NCBI RefSeq assembly: GCF_010499245.1
Contig: NZ_JAAGOW010000002.1
Coordinates: forward strand, 124,001 to 188,000
Direction: 5' to 3'
Source of the DNA: Variovorax sp. WS11
GTDB taxonomy: Bacteria > Pseudomonadota > Gammaproteobacteria > Burkholderiales > Burkholderiaceae_C
DNA length: 64,000 nucleotides
A model generated the notes under the pieces. That model searched no databases. It was not told the origin of the DNA and worked only from the letters and a program-made list of their open reading frames with translations. A program made the translations under genes and the position numbers. Positions within the stretch are counted from its first letter, which is position 1, and every line of letters starts with the position of its first letter. This document shows, one piece after another, positions 1 through 8,497 of the stretch.

Positions 1-370
1 CCAGCAGCTGGCCCTTGGTGACCGTCTGGCCCTCGGTGTACAGCACCTCGGTGAGCACCCCGCCGACCTGCGGCTTGAGGGTGATGGTCGCCAGCGGCGT
101 CACGGTGCCCAGTGCATCGATGGTCACCGGCAGCTCTGCACGACGTGCCACCGCATGGCCGACGGTGGAGCCGGGTGCGCCGGAGCCGCTGCGGCCGGCC
201 ACCGGCTCCCCCGAGCGCTTGATGAGATACCACGCCCCGCCGCCCAGGGCCAGCACGAGCAGCAGCGCGGCCAGGCTGCCCAGCCAGCGCCGCCGGCGCG
301 ACGGCGGCCGCGGCGCGGGCGGTTCGGCGAGGGAGGCGGTGGCAGCGGGCTCGGGGATGGGGGAAGACAT
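1..370 (-). CDS. RND efflux periplasmic adaptor (MdtA/AcrA type), N-terminal part
   Basis: Membrane-fusion subunit of a tripartite RND pump, joining an inner-membrane transporter to an outer-membrane channel. The start is the ATG at 370. The frame then runs out of the window, so only about 123 residues are visible. A Pro/Arg-rich cytoplasmic tail is followed by a single hydrophobic anchor (LAALLLVLALGGGAWYLI). Then comes the first beta/lipoyl strand with GTVTPLATITLKPQVGG and EGQTVTKGQLL, which is typical of MdtA-like adaptors. The pump gene itself should lie beyond the left edge. The family call rests on the lipoyl-domain motif. The substrate cannot be told. Confidence 0.85.
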   Translation of the reverse strand, partial: MSSPIPEPAATASLAEPPAPRPPSRRRRWLGSLAALLLVLALGGGAWYLIKRSGEPVAGRSGSGAPGSTVGHAVARRAELPVTIDALGTVTPLATITLKPQVGGVLTEVLYTEGQTVTKGQLL

Positions 371-430
371 CGGCAACAGGGCAGTTCGCAGGCAGCCCGT
401 AGTGGAGCGCCGAATCGTAGCGCCCAGTTC

Positions 431-458
431 TTACGGACCGTAAAGCCCCGGTAAAGCC
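431..458. promoter_or_regulatory. palindrome and short direct repeat in a divergent promoter region
   Basis: TTACGGACCGTAA at 431-443 is a perfect dyad around one central base. GTAAAGCC occurs at 440-447 and again at 451-458. The site is 61 bases upstream of the efflux adaptor start and within the 228-base gap to the rightward DUF6622 gene. It is a possible operator for the pump, but no regulator gene is visible. The rest of the gap shows nothing else I can name. Confidence 0.3.
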
Positions 459-598
459 GGCGTTGAGCTTTGCGTCCGGCGACAGCGGATTGCAACTCGC
501 GCCGGCCGGCTGCAGCTCGTCGCAAGCGCGTGGCGGGGCCGCGGGCCCGCCGGCACAGTCCGCCCATCGACGCATCAACCCCTTCAAGGAGAAACAAC

Positions 599-1126
599 AT
601 GCAGATGCTGACCCAGATCCTGACCCACACCCCGCGCTGGGTGTTCGCCCTCTTCGCCCTGCTCGTGTGGATGGGCGCCAGGCAGCTGCTCGCCGGCAGC
701 GTGAGCCTGACCCGCGTGACGCTGCTGCCGATCGCCATGACCGGGCTGTCCTTCTACGGCATGCTCTCGGCCTTCGGCGACTCGCCGCTCGCCCTGCTCG
801 GCTGGGCCGGCGCGGCCACCCTGCTGCTGCTGACGGTGCAGCGCTGGCCCCTGCCCGCCGCCGCGCGCTTCGACGCGGCGACCCGCACCTTCCACCTGCC
901 GGGCAGCGCGGTGCCGCTGGCGCTGTTCATGGGCATCTTCTTCACCAAGTACGTGGTCGGCGTGCTGCTGGCGATGCATCCGGAACTGGCGCGCCACGAA
1001 GGCTTCGCCCTGGGCATCGGCACGCTCTACGGCGCCTTCAGCGGCATCTTCGCGGCCCGGACGCTGCGCCTGTGGAAGCTGGCCATCCGCGAGGACCGCG
1101 AAGCCCTGCCGGCGGCCGGTGTCTGA
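599..1126 (+). CDS. DUF6622-type inner-membrane protein
   Basis: A 175-residue integral membrane protein of unknown function. The ATG at 599 is preceded by AAGGAG at 586-591, so I prefer it to the longer open frame from 470. About five hydrophobic stretches alternate with short basic loops. The N-terminus MQMLTQILTHTPRWVFALFA resembles the DUF6622 family as I remember it. It opens a rightward set with a 2TM protein, a LytS-type kinase and a LytTR regulator, 65 bases upstream of the next start. That suggests the small membrane proteins belong with the sensor system, but this is inference from gene order only. Confidence 0.75.
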   Translation: MQMLTQILTHTPRWVFALFALLVWMGARQLLAGSVSLTRVTLLPIAMTGLSFYGMLSAFGDSPLALLGWAGAATLLLLTVQRWPLPAAARFDAATRTFHLPGSAVPLALFMGIFFTKYVVGVLLAMHPELARHEGFALGIGTLYGAFSGIFAARTLRLWKLAIREDREALPAAGV

Positions 1127-1191
1127 GCACGGAAACGCGACGCAGCCCTGTTCTTCCGCAAGAATCTCCTATCTCTTCAAGAGGTCTCACC

Positions 1192-1485
1192 ATGAACGAC
1201 GACGCCCTTTCCTCCAACGACCGCACCGAACGCCTCGCCCGCCGCCGTGCCGGCGCCAAGATGGGCTGGTACATCCATGCCACCGTCTACGTGCTGGTCA
1301 ACCTGTTCCTCGTCATCCTGGCGAGCTCCCGCGGGCAGAACTGGGCCATGTACCCGCTGCTCGGCTGGGGCCTGGGGCTGCTGATCCACGGCGCGGTGGT
1401 GTTCTTCGTCGCGCCGGGCGGCAACTTCTACGACCGGCTGCTCGAACGCGAGCGCAAGGCGCTGCGCGGCGGAGACCGCGGGTGA
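1192..1485 (+). CDS. 2TM-domain small membrane protein
   Basis: A 97-residue protein with two transmembrane helices (about residues 25-45 and 52-72) and charged ends. This is the usual layout of the 2TM domain family often found beside, or fused to, LytS-type histidine kinases. The ATG at 1192 follows AAGAGG about ten bases upstream. Its stop overlaps the GTG start of the kinase (GTGA at 1482-1485), so the two are translationally coupled. Its role is unknown. A part in signalling with the following kinase is inferred from coupling. Confidence 0.8.
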   Translation: MNDDALSSNDRTERLARRRAGAKMGWYIHATVYVLVNLFLVILASSRGQNWAMYPLLGWGLGLLIHGAVVFFVAPGGNFYDRLLERERKALRGGDRG

Positions 1486-2555
1486 GCGGCACCCTGTCGC
1501 GCAACTTCTCGCCGCAAAACCTCCGGCACGTGCTGCGCCACGGCATCTCGACCGCCGGCTTCTGCTGCGTCATCGCGGTGGGGCTGGCGATCTCGGGCCG
1601 TGGTGCCTGGGCACCGCAGTTCGTCTATTCGCTCTCGATCGGACTCATCAGCTGGCTGGTCGTCGACATCGGCCGGCTGCTGCTCGCGGGCCGAACCTCC
1701 AGGCCCTGGCCGCAAGGGTGGCGCGGCGTGGTGCTGGTCATCGTGGGCATCGTGGTCGGCTTCCTCGGCGGCAACGTGATCGGCGACGCCTGGACGGGCA
1801 AGCCCCTGCTGGAATTCCTGAGCTTCTCACGGGACAAGCTCGCCTCCACGGTGCTGATCACGGTGGTGGCCGGCGTCGTCATCTGCTACTTCTATTACAG
1901 CCTCGGCAAGAGCAAGTACCTCGAAGGCGAGATCGCGCTGGCCCAGCGCGACGCCACCGATGCGCGCCTCAAGCTGCTGGAGACCCAGCTCGAGCCGCAC
2001 ATGCTGTTCAACACGCTGGCCAACCTGCGCGTGCTGATCGCCACCGACCCGCCGCGCGCCGTGGCCATGCTCGACCGCCTCAACAGCTACCTGCGCGTGA
2101 CCCTGAGCGGCTCGCGCGCGCTTGCACATCCGCTCGCGGCCGAATTCCAGCGGCTGGGCGACTACCTGGAGCTGATGTCCGTGCGCATGGGCCCGCGGCT
2201 CGCCTACCGGCTCGAGCTGCCCGATGAGTTGCGCGAGGTGCCGGTGCCGCCGCTGCTGCTGCAGCCGCTGGTGGAGAACGCGATCCGCCACGGACTGGAG
2301 CCGAAGGTCGAGGGCGGCGAGATCGCGGTCGGCGCGCGGCGCGACGGCCGGCGCCTGGTGCTCGAGGTGCGCGACACCGGCGTGGGCATCGCCATCGATC
2401 CGCACGACAGCACGCCGCGGCCCGACAGCGGCTTCGGCCTCTCGCAAGTGCGGGAACGCCTCGCCACCGCCTACGGCGAGCAGGACGGCCTGCAGCTGGC
2501 AGCAGGCCCGGCCGGCGGCACCTGCGTCACCATCAACCTCCCCCTCTCCGCATGA
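1482..2555 (+). CDS. sensor histidine kinase, LytS/YehU type
   Basis: A 357-residue membrane kinase that should phosphorylate the LytTR regulator encoded next. It starts at GTG 1482, overlapping the 2TM gene; no other start keeps this coupling. Four hydrophobic helices lie between about residues 22 and 140. The His_kinase (PF06580-type) dimerisation region follows with LETQLEPHMLFNTLANL, phosphoacceptor H173. The ATPase domain has VENAIRHG (N266) and glycine boxes DTGVGIAID and GFGLSQVRERL. There is no recognisable extracellular sensor domain, so the stimulus may be sensed in the membrane or through the 2TM partner. The stop overlaps the next start by ATGA. Confidence 0.92.
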   Translation: MSGTLSRNFSPQNLRHVLRHGISTAGFCCVIAVGLAISGRGAWAPQFVYSLSIGLISWLVVDIGRLLLAGRTSRPWPQGWRGVVLVIVGIVVGFLGGNVIGDAWTGKPLLEFLSFSRDKLASTVLITVVAGVVICYFYYSLGKSKYLEGEIALAQRDATDARLKLLETQLEPHMLFNTLANLRVLIATDPPRAVAMLDRLNSYLRVTLSGSRALAHPLAAEFQRLGDYLELMSVRMGPRLAYRLELPDELREVPVPPLLLQPLVENAIRHGLEPKVEGGEIAVGARRDGRRLVLEVRDTGVGIAIDPHDSTPRPDSGFGLSQVRERLATAYGEQDGLQLAAGPAGGTCVTINLPLSA

Positions 2556-3394
2556 AGACCACCGCCCTCATCGCCGAAGACGAACCCCTGCTGGCCCAGG
2601 CCCTGCGCGCCGAACTCGCCGCCGCCTGGCCCGAGCTCGAAGTGCTCACTACCGTGGCCGACGGCCGCAGCGCAGTGCGTGAGGCGCTCGAGCTGCTGCC
2701 CCAGGTGCTGTTCTTCGACATCCGCATGCCGGGCCAGGACGGCCTGGCCGCCGCCGCCGAGCTGGCCGACGCCTGGCCGGCCGACGAGGCGCCGATGCCC
2801 CAGTTGGTCTTCGTGACGGCTTACGACGAATACGCGGCCCGGGCCTTCGATGCCCAGGCCATCGACTATGTGCTCAAGCCGGTGCAGCCCGAGCGGCTGC
2901 GACGCACTGTCGCGCGGTTGCAACAGGCGCTGGAGCCGCAACGCAACGGCGCCGTGTCCAGCGCCGAGGATGCGCTGGCGGGCACGCTCGCGCAGTGGCG
3001 CCAAGTGCTGGCCGCGGCCGCCGGCGCGGGGGCGCTTCCGGGTGCGGGCGGCACGGCGCCGCTCAAGCTGATCGCCGCCAGCGAGGCCGGCACCGCAGGC
3101 AGCACGGTGCGCATGGTGCCCATCGACGAGGTCCTGTACTTCGAGGCTGCCGACAAATACGTGCGCGTGCTCACCGCCGCCCGCGAATACCTGATCCGAA
3201 CCCCCCTCAAGCAACTGCTGCCGCAGCTCGATGCGGGCGTTTTCTGGCAGGTGCACCGCGCCACGGTGGTGCGCAGTGATGCCATCGAGTCGGTGCACCG
3301 CGACGAGGCGGGCAAGCAGCACCTGATGCTGCGCGGGCGGGCGGAGAAGATCCCCGTCAGCCGCCTCTACGCGCACCTCTTCAAGGCTATGTGA
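2552..3394 (+). CDS. LytTR-family response regulator
   Basis: A 280-residue two-component regulator. The receiver domain (about 1-125) has the acidic pocket AEDEP and phosphoacceptor D56 in FFDIRMPG, then VTAYDEYA and the lysine of VLKPVQ. A linker of about 40 Ala/Gly-rich residues leads to a C-terminal LytTR DNA-binding domain (about 172-280) with DEVLYFEAADKYVRV and VHRATVVR. It is coupled to the kinase by ATGA. The operon ends at the terminator at 3404. LytTR proteins usually bind paired direct repeats; its targets here are unknown. Confidence 0.92.
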   Translation: MKTTALIAEDEPLLAQALRAELAAAWPELEVLTTVADGRSAVREALELLPQVLFFDIRMPGQDGLAAAAELADAWPADEAPMPQLVFVTAYDEYAARAFDAQAIDYVLKPVQPERLRRTVARLQQALEPQRNGAVSSAEDALAGTLAQWRQVLAAAAGAGALPGAGGTAPLKLIAASEAGTAGSTVRMVPIDEVLYFEAADKYVRVLTAAREYLIRTPLKQLLPQLDAGVFWQVHRATVVRSDAIESVHRDEAGKQHLMLRGRAEKIPVSRLYAHLFKAM

Positions 3395-3403
3395 GCCCCC
3401 ATG

Positions 3404-3430
3404 AAAAAACCGGCCGAGGGCCGGTTTTTT
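3404..3430. terminator. symmetrical Rho-independent terminator
   Basis: AAAAAACCGGCC, a GAG loop and GGCCGGTTTTTT form a perfect 12-base arm hairpin. It is flanked by A on one side and T on the other, so it can end transcription in both directions. It lies ten bases after the LytTR gene and 34 bases before the end of the convergent Pro/Tyr-rich gene. Confidence 0.93.
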
Positions 3431-3463
3431 CATGTGACAGCAGGCAATCGTGGCTGTCTGCGC

Positions 3464-3814
3464 TCAACGCCAGTGGCCGTGGCCGTGACCGTGACCGTGA
3501 CCGTGGTGACGGTAGTAGCCGCGCGGCGGACCGTAGTAAGCGGGCGGCGCCGCATAGTAGACAGGGGCCGGACGGTAGTAAACCGGCGGCGGCGGGGCGT
3601 AGTAAACCGGGGCGGCCGGACGGTAGTACACAGGCGGCGGCGGTGCGTAATACACCGGAGGAGCCGCCACGCCGACAGCCACGCCGGGAGCGCTGATGCC
3701 GACCGACCAGCTCACGTCGCCGCGAGCATTGGCCGAAGCGGCAGTGAACAGGGCGCCCGCTGCGACAGCGCCGGCGGCAGCCCATTTGAAGAAGGTGGAT
3801 CGGGTGAGGCTCAT
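3464..3814 (-). CDS. secreted Pro/Tyr-rich repeat protein with His-Gly tail
   Basis: A 116-residue exported protein. The ATG at 3814 follows a TAAGGAGATC ribosome site; the frame extends further upstream but without a better start. An N-terminal signal (KWAAAGAVAAGALFTAASANA) is followed by a short conserved stretch (GDVSWSVGISAPGVAVGV). Then come repeated VYYAPPPP/VYYRP units and a C-terminal HGHGHGHGHGHW tail written by CCGTGA-like hexamers. It resembles small periplasmic or surface proteins with PXPV-type repeats common in Burkholderiales. The His-Gly tail could bind metal, which is inference. No partner gene is adjacent. Confidence 0.75.
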   Translation of the reverse strand: MSLTRSTFFKWAAAGAVAAGALFTAASANARGDVSWSVGISAPGVAVGVAAPPVYYAPPPPVYYRPAAPVYYAPPPPVYYRPAPVYYAAPPAYYGPPRGYYRHHGHGHGHGHGHWR

Positions 3815-3951
3815 GGTGTGGATCTCCTTATTGAGGGGGACGCATGCGTCCATGTCCGTATTGAACGCAGCAAATGTCACCCCGGTTCACACTGCACAGT
3901 GAAGAACGTTGCAAAACGTAACGCCTCCAAGCTGCCACCTAGAATGAAGAG

Positions 3952-5751
3952 ATGACTTCCGCTGCCGACCACGACACCTCCAAACCCAGCAATTTCCTGC
4001 GCCACGTCATCGAAAACGACCTCCAACAGGGCAACTACGCCGGCCGCCGCTGGGGCGGCTCCCCCGGCGACGCCGCGCACCACGCCCAGGGCATGCAGGA
4101 CCCGGCCCGCGTGCGGCTGCGCTTTCCGCCGGAACCCAATGGCTACCTGCACATCGGCCACGCCAAGAGCATCTGGCTCAACTTCGAACTGGCCCGCGAG
4201 TACGGTGGCGTGTGCCACCTGCGCTTCGACGACACCAACCCCGAGAAGGAGGAGCAGGAATACGTCGACGCCATCCGCGATGCAGTGAAGTGGCTGGGCT
4301 ACGACTGCAGCCTGGCCGACGATCCGGCCCGGCCCGGCCAGCCCAACGAGCACGTCTACTTCGCCAGCAACTACTTCGACTTCATGTACCGCGCGGCCGA
4401 GTACCTGATCGGCGCCGGCCTGGCCTACGTCGACGAGCAGAGCGCCGAGGAGATCCGCGCCACCCGCGGCGACTTCAACACGCCAGGCACCGACAGCCCC
4501 TTCCGCAGCCGCACGCCGGACGAGAACCTCGCGCGGTTTCGCGCCATGCGGGACGGCCAGCTGCCCGACGGCGCCGCCGTGCTGCGCGCGAAGATCGACA
4601 TGGCCAGCCCCAACATCAACATGCGCGACCCGGCGCTCTACCGCATCCGGCGCGCGACCCATCACAACACCGGCGACACCTGGTGCATCTACCCGATGTA
4701 CACCTTCGCCCACCCGATCGAGGACGCGCTGGAGCAGATCACCCACAGCATCTGCACGCTGGAGTTCGAGGACCAACGCCCCTTCTACGACTGGCTGCTG
4801 GACCGCCTGGCCGAGGGCGGCCTCATCGCCTCGCCGCACCCGCGCCAGTACGAGTTCGCGCGGCTCAACGTGACCCACGTGATCACCAGCAAGCGCCGCC
4901 TGCGCCAGCTGGTCGAGGAAGGCCATGTCGACGGCTGGGACGACCCCCGCATGCCCACCCTGGCCGGCCTGCGCCGGCGCGGCTACACGCCCGAGGCGCT
5001 GAAGCTCTTCTGCGAGCGCTCCGGCGTCACCAAGTCAGGCGGCTGGATCGACTATGCGAGCCTGGAGGCCGCCCTGCGCGACACGCTGGATCCGGCGGCG
5101 CCGCGCGCCATGGCCGTGCTCGACCCGGTCAAGCTTGTGATCACGAACTGGGACGAGCTGATGGGCACCGGCTTCCTCGACGAATGCACGGCACCCGTGC
5201 ATCCGCACCACCCGGAAATGGGCAAGCGCAGCTTCAAGCTGGGCCGCGAGGTCTGGATCGAGCGCACCGACTACGAGGACGTGCAGCCCAAGGGCTTCTT
5301 CCGCTTGTTCCCAGGCAACAAGGTCCGGCTCAAGTACGGCCATGTCATCGAATGCACGGGCGGCACGCGCGATGCAGACGGCAAGCTCACCGAGGTGCAG
5401 GCCAAGCTGGTGCCGGACACCAAGAGCGGCACGCCGGGGGCGGACGCGATCAAGGTCAAGGGCAACATCACCTGGGTGGCGGCGGCCGATGCGGTGCCTG
5501 CTGAAGTGAGGCTGTACGAGCGCCTGTTCGCGGCGGCGCAGCCCGGTGCCGGCGAGGTGCAGGACGAGCTGAACCCGAGCAGCCTGGTGGTGACGCAGGC
5601 CTATGCCGAACCGGCACTGGCCAACGCCACCGCTGGCCAGGCCTTCCAGTTCGAGCGGCACGGCTACTTCGTGCCGGACAGCCGTCAGGGCGCAGACGCC
5701 CGATTGGTGTTCAACCGCGCGGCCGGCATGAAGGACAGTTGGGGAAAGTGA
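3952..5751 (+). CDS. glnS: glutamine--tRNA ligase
   Basis: Cytosolic class I aminoacyl-tRNA synthetase charging tRNA-Gln with glutamine. It is 599 residues, against about 554 in E. coli. The Rossmann signature PPEPNGYLHIGHAKS is at about 59-73 (HIGH 67-70). The KMSKS-equivalent loop reads VITSKRRL near residue 310. The anticodon-binding beta-barrels follow (about 350-590). Extra length comes mainly from an insert, about residues 30-52, just before the HIGH segment, which many Burkholderiales copies also seem to have. The ATG at 3952 is chosen because the conserved SNFLRHVIENDL starts soon after. Monocistronic; a divergent promoter region of about 137 bases lies upstream. Confidence 0.97.
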   Translation: MTSAADHDTSKPSNFLRHVIENDLQQGNYAGRRWGGSPGDAAHHAQGMQDPARVRLRFPPEPNGYLHIGHAKSIWLNFELAREYGGVCHLRFDDTNPEKEEQEYVDAIRDAVKWLGYDCSLADDPARPGQPNEHVYFASNYFDFMYRAAEYLIGAGLAYVDEQSAEEIRATRGDFNTPGTDSPFRSRTPDENLARFRAMRDGQLPDGAAVLRAKIDMASPNINMRDPALYRIRRATHHNTGDTWCIYPMYTFAHPIEDALEQITHSICTLEFEDQRPFYDWLLDRLAEGGLIASPHPRQYEFARLNVTHVITSKRRLRQLVEEGHVDGWDDPRMPTLAGLRRRGYTPEALKLFCERSGVTKSGGWIDYASLEAALRDTLDPAAPRAMAVLDPVKLVITNWDELMGTGFLDECTAPVHPHHPEMGKRSFKLGREVWIERTDYEDVQPKGFFRLFPGNKVRLKYGHVIECTGGTRDADGKLTEVQAKLVPDTKSGTPGADAIKVKGNITWVAAADAVPAEVRLYERLFAAAQPGAGEVQDELNPSSLVVTQAYAEPALANATAGQAFQFERHGYFVPDSRQGADARLVFNRAAGMKDSWGK

Positions 5752-5765
5752 TGAATTCGCGGCGG

Positions 5766-6704
5766 CTACAGCGGCCGCGTCAGATACACCCCTTCCCGCC
5801 CCACGATCGGCACCCTCGCCGGCATCAGCACCGTGCAGTCCTCGCACGGCGCGCGGATCTCCTCGTCGCCGTCGACCGCGATCAGCTCGCCCTTGGCAAA
5901 CACTTCGAAGCCGACGAGCGGCCGCACGAAGCGGAATTCCGGCGTCTTGACCATGCGCGTTTCCAGCAGCTCGAAGCGCCGCTGCGGCCCGGGTGCCGGG
6001 GCGTCGGCCTCTCGCTCGACCAGCCCGAAATGAGCCAGGAAATCGAAGGTCACCCCCACCGCCGTATCCGCCGTGGCCTGCAGAAAATGCTGCCCGCACT
6101 CGGCCACCAGCGCCGCGCCGGCCGGCCCTTCGTCCTCGCCGTGGTGGCCGTGCTGGATCAGCGGCGTGCCCGAGCCCAGGCCCTTGGGCATCACCAGGTG
6201 CACCGACGGCCGTCCGATCGCCACCGCCACCGCCGCGTTGCGCGCGAAGGCCGGGTAGACCCAGAAGGGCACCACGTCCTGGCTGGTGGAGTGCAGGTCG
6301 AGGATGTGGTCGGCCGCGGCCACCACCGGCCGCAGTTCGCGGGCCCGGCGCAGCTCGGGACTGTCCTCGGCCCCCTCCAGCCATTCGTCGGACCAGATGC
6401 GGTTGAGGTTGTGCACCAGCTGCCGGTTCTCGAAGGGCTTCTCCGCGTCGAAGGCGTTGTAGGCCTCCACATGGGCGAAGCTCACCGTGAGCGTGCCGAT
6501 CCTCGGGCGCACGCCCTCGTCGAGCAGCCGGGTGGCAGCCACCATCCCGCAGATCTCGTTGCCGTGCGTCAACGCGTTGATCAGCACATGCGGGCCCGGG
6601 TTGCCGGATTCGAAGCGGTGGACGTAGTCGACGCCGGTGTTGCCCTGGCGGTAGGCGGAGAGATCGCCCTGGGCGACTTCGAGGCGCGGGAGGATCGGGG
6701 GCAT
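5766..6704 (-). CDS. succinylglutamate desuccinylase/aspartoacylase-family hydrolase
   Basis: A 312-residue zinc carboxypeptidase-fold enzyme (M14 relatives, PF04952 type). The first metal pair is in NALTHGNEICG and the other ligand region in HILDLHSTSQD. The C-terminal beta domain has GFEVFAKGELIAVDGDEEI. Members cleave an N-acyl group from an amino acid; the substrate cannot be read here. It is convergent with glnS, with stops 14 bases apart, and divergent from hsdM. It is not next to arginine-catabolism genes, so I do not call it astE. Confidence 0.85.
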   Translation of the reverse strand: MPPILPRLEVAQGDLSAYRQGNTGVDYVHRFESGNPGPHVLINALTHGNEICGMVAATRLLDEGVRPRIGTLTVSFAHVEAYNAFDAEKPFENRQLVHNLNRIWSDEWLEGAEDSPELRRARELRPVVAAADHILDLHSTSQDVVPFWVYPAFARNAAVAVAIGRPSVHLVMPKGLGSGTPLIQHGHHGEDEGPAGAALVAECGQHFLQATADTAVGVTFDFLAHFGLVEREADAPAPGPQRRFELLETRMVKTPEFRFVRPLVGFEVFAKGELIAVDGDEEIRAPCEDCTVLMPARVPIVGREGVYLTRPL

Positions 6705-6829
6705 GGCGGACGGCGCTGCGGCCTTGCGATACGAAGCCTTTAGTTTGCTACAGCCGGGGGCAACGGAGACCTCCCATTTGCCTCGTAGACTCGCGACCCA
6801 AGCAAAATTATTTCGAGCCCCCTCCCCTC

Positions 6830-8497
6830 ATGCCCCTGACTGCCGACATGCGACGGTCGATCGACCAGATTCGCGACTATCTCTTTGGTGGCGGCTACCC
6901 GGATCCCGTCGGCAACACCGAACAGCTCTGCTTCCTGTTCTTCTTCTACCTGGTCCAGGGCATCGACGCCGAAGCCTGCGCGCGCGCACGGGCACTCGAC
7001 GTCCCGTTCCGCAGCCTGTTCGACGGCGAATGGGAGCTGCGCAATCCCGCCAACGCCCAGGTGCCGGCCGTGCGCGAAGGCGTGCTGCCGATGACCGTGC
7101 TGCACACCGGTCAGCCTTGCATCCCACGCGACCGCTTCCGCTGGTCCTGGTGGGCCGAGGCGCTGTCGGGTGAGGTGCTGGTGCGCTTCGTGCGCGACGA
7201 GGTCTTCCCCTTCTTTGCCGAGATCGGCGAGGCCTCGGCTCACGATTTCATGCGCGGCGCCCGCCTGGGCATCGACGAGCCGACGGTGCTGACGCAGGTC
7301 ATCCGCCTGGTCGGTGACCTGCGCCTTGACCAGGCCGATGCCGACACCAAGGGCGACCTGTTCGAGCACGTGCTGCGCCAGATGAAGCAGGCCGGCGAGC
7401 TGGGCCAGTTCCGCACGCCGCGCCACGTGATCCGCGCCATCGTCGAGATGATCGATCCGAAGGTGGGCGAGACCGTCTACGACCCGGCCGCCGGCACCGC
7501 GGGCTTCCTGGTGGCGGCCTACAACCACATGCGGCTCGCGCACTCCTCGCCGGAAAGCATCGTGGAAGCAGAGCTCGAGGGCAAGACGCACCGCCGCGGC
7601 CTGGGCGACCAGCTCACCGAAGCGCAGCTCGCCACCCTGCAGCGCGGCAGCTTCTTCGGCAACGACGTCGACCCGAAGATGGTGCGGCTGGCCACCATGA
7701 ACCTCACGCTGCGCGGCCTGGGCCATGTGCGCATCCTGCAGCGCAACGTGCTCACGACCCTCCTCGACGAGAAGGTCAAGACGCGGCTGGGCCTGCCCGG
7801 CGAAGGCTTCCACGTGGTGCTCGCGAATCCGCCTTTCTCCGGCCGCATCGACAAGGATCGCATCGTCGACGAGGTGAAGCTCGGCAGCACCAGCGCCACC
7901 GAGCTGCTGTTCCTCAAGTACATGCTCGACAGCCTGCGTCCCGACGGCCGGGCCGCGGTGGTGGTGCCCGAGGGCGTGCTCTTCGGCGCCACGCTGGCGC
8001 ACCGCGAGCTGCGCAGCCAGCTGATCAACCAGCATTGCGTCGAGGCCGTGATGAGCCTGCCCGGGGGGGTGTTCCAGCCCTACTCGGGCGTGAAGACCTC
8101 GGTGCTCTTCTTCCGCCGCGGCGGCCGCACGCAGCGCGTGCAGTTCCTGCACGTCGAGGACGACGGCTACCGGCTGGATGCCAACCACGACACGCCCACC
8201 GAGTCCGACGACCTGCCCGCGCTGGCGCAGGCCTTCATCGGCCGCGAGGCGGCCTGGGCCCGCTGGCAAGCGCGCGATCCGGAGGCCGAGTGGCACGAGA
8301 AATGGTGGTTCGCCGACGCCGCGGCGCTGCGCGCGAACGACCTCAGCCTCTCGGCCAGCCGCTATCGGCCGATGAGTGCCTCGCAGATCCAGCACCAGGA
8401 TCCGCGCGAACTCCTGGACGAGCTGGCTGCGATCGAGTCGGAGATCGAGAAGGAAATCGAGACGCTGCGCGCGCTGCTTGCGGAGATGGACCCATGA
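6830..8497 (+). CDS. hsdM: type I restriction-modification methyltransferase subunit (N6-adenine)
   Basis: A 555-residue S-adenosylmethionine-dependent adenine methyltransferase that works with HsdS, which supplies sequence specificity. An N-terminal helical HsdM_N domain (IDQIRDYLFGGGYPDP) is followed by the methylase core. Motif I is DPAAGTAGFLVAAYNH near residue 218 and catalytic motif IV is ANPPF near residue 332. The ATG at 6830 has no clear Shine-Dalgarno, but the N-terminus matches the family. The stop overlaps hsdS (ATGA). No hsdR or other nuclease gene is adjacent, so it may be an orphan methyltransferase or use a distant HsdR. Confidence 0.93.
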   Translation: MPLTADMRRSIDQIRDYLFGGGYPDPVGNTEQLCFLFFFYLVQGIDAEACARARALDVPFRSLFDGEWELRNPANAQVPAVREGVLPMTVLHTGQPCIPRDRFRWSWWAEALSGEVLVRFVRDEVFPFFAEIGEASAHDFMRGARLGIDEPTVLTQVIRLVGDLRLDQADADTKGDLFEHVLRQMKQAGELGQFRTPRHVIRAIVEMIDPKVGETVYDPAAGTAGFLVAAYNHMRLAHSSPESIVEAELEGKTHRRGLGDQLTEAQLATLQRGSFFGNDVDPKMVRLATMNLTLRGLGHVRILQRNVLTTLLDEKVKTRLGLPGEGFHVVLANPPFSGRIDKDRIVDEVKLGSTSATELLFLKYMLDSLRPDGRAAVVVPEGVLFGATLAHRELRSQLINQHCVEAVMSLPGGVFQPYSGVKTSVLFFRRGGRTQRVQFLHVEDDGYRLDANHDTPTESDDLPALAQAFIGREAAWARWQARDPEAEWHEKWWFADAAALRANDLSLSASRYRPMSASQIQHQDPRELLDELAAIESEIEKEIETLRALLAEMDP

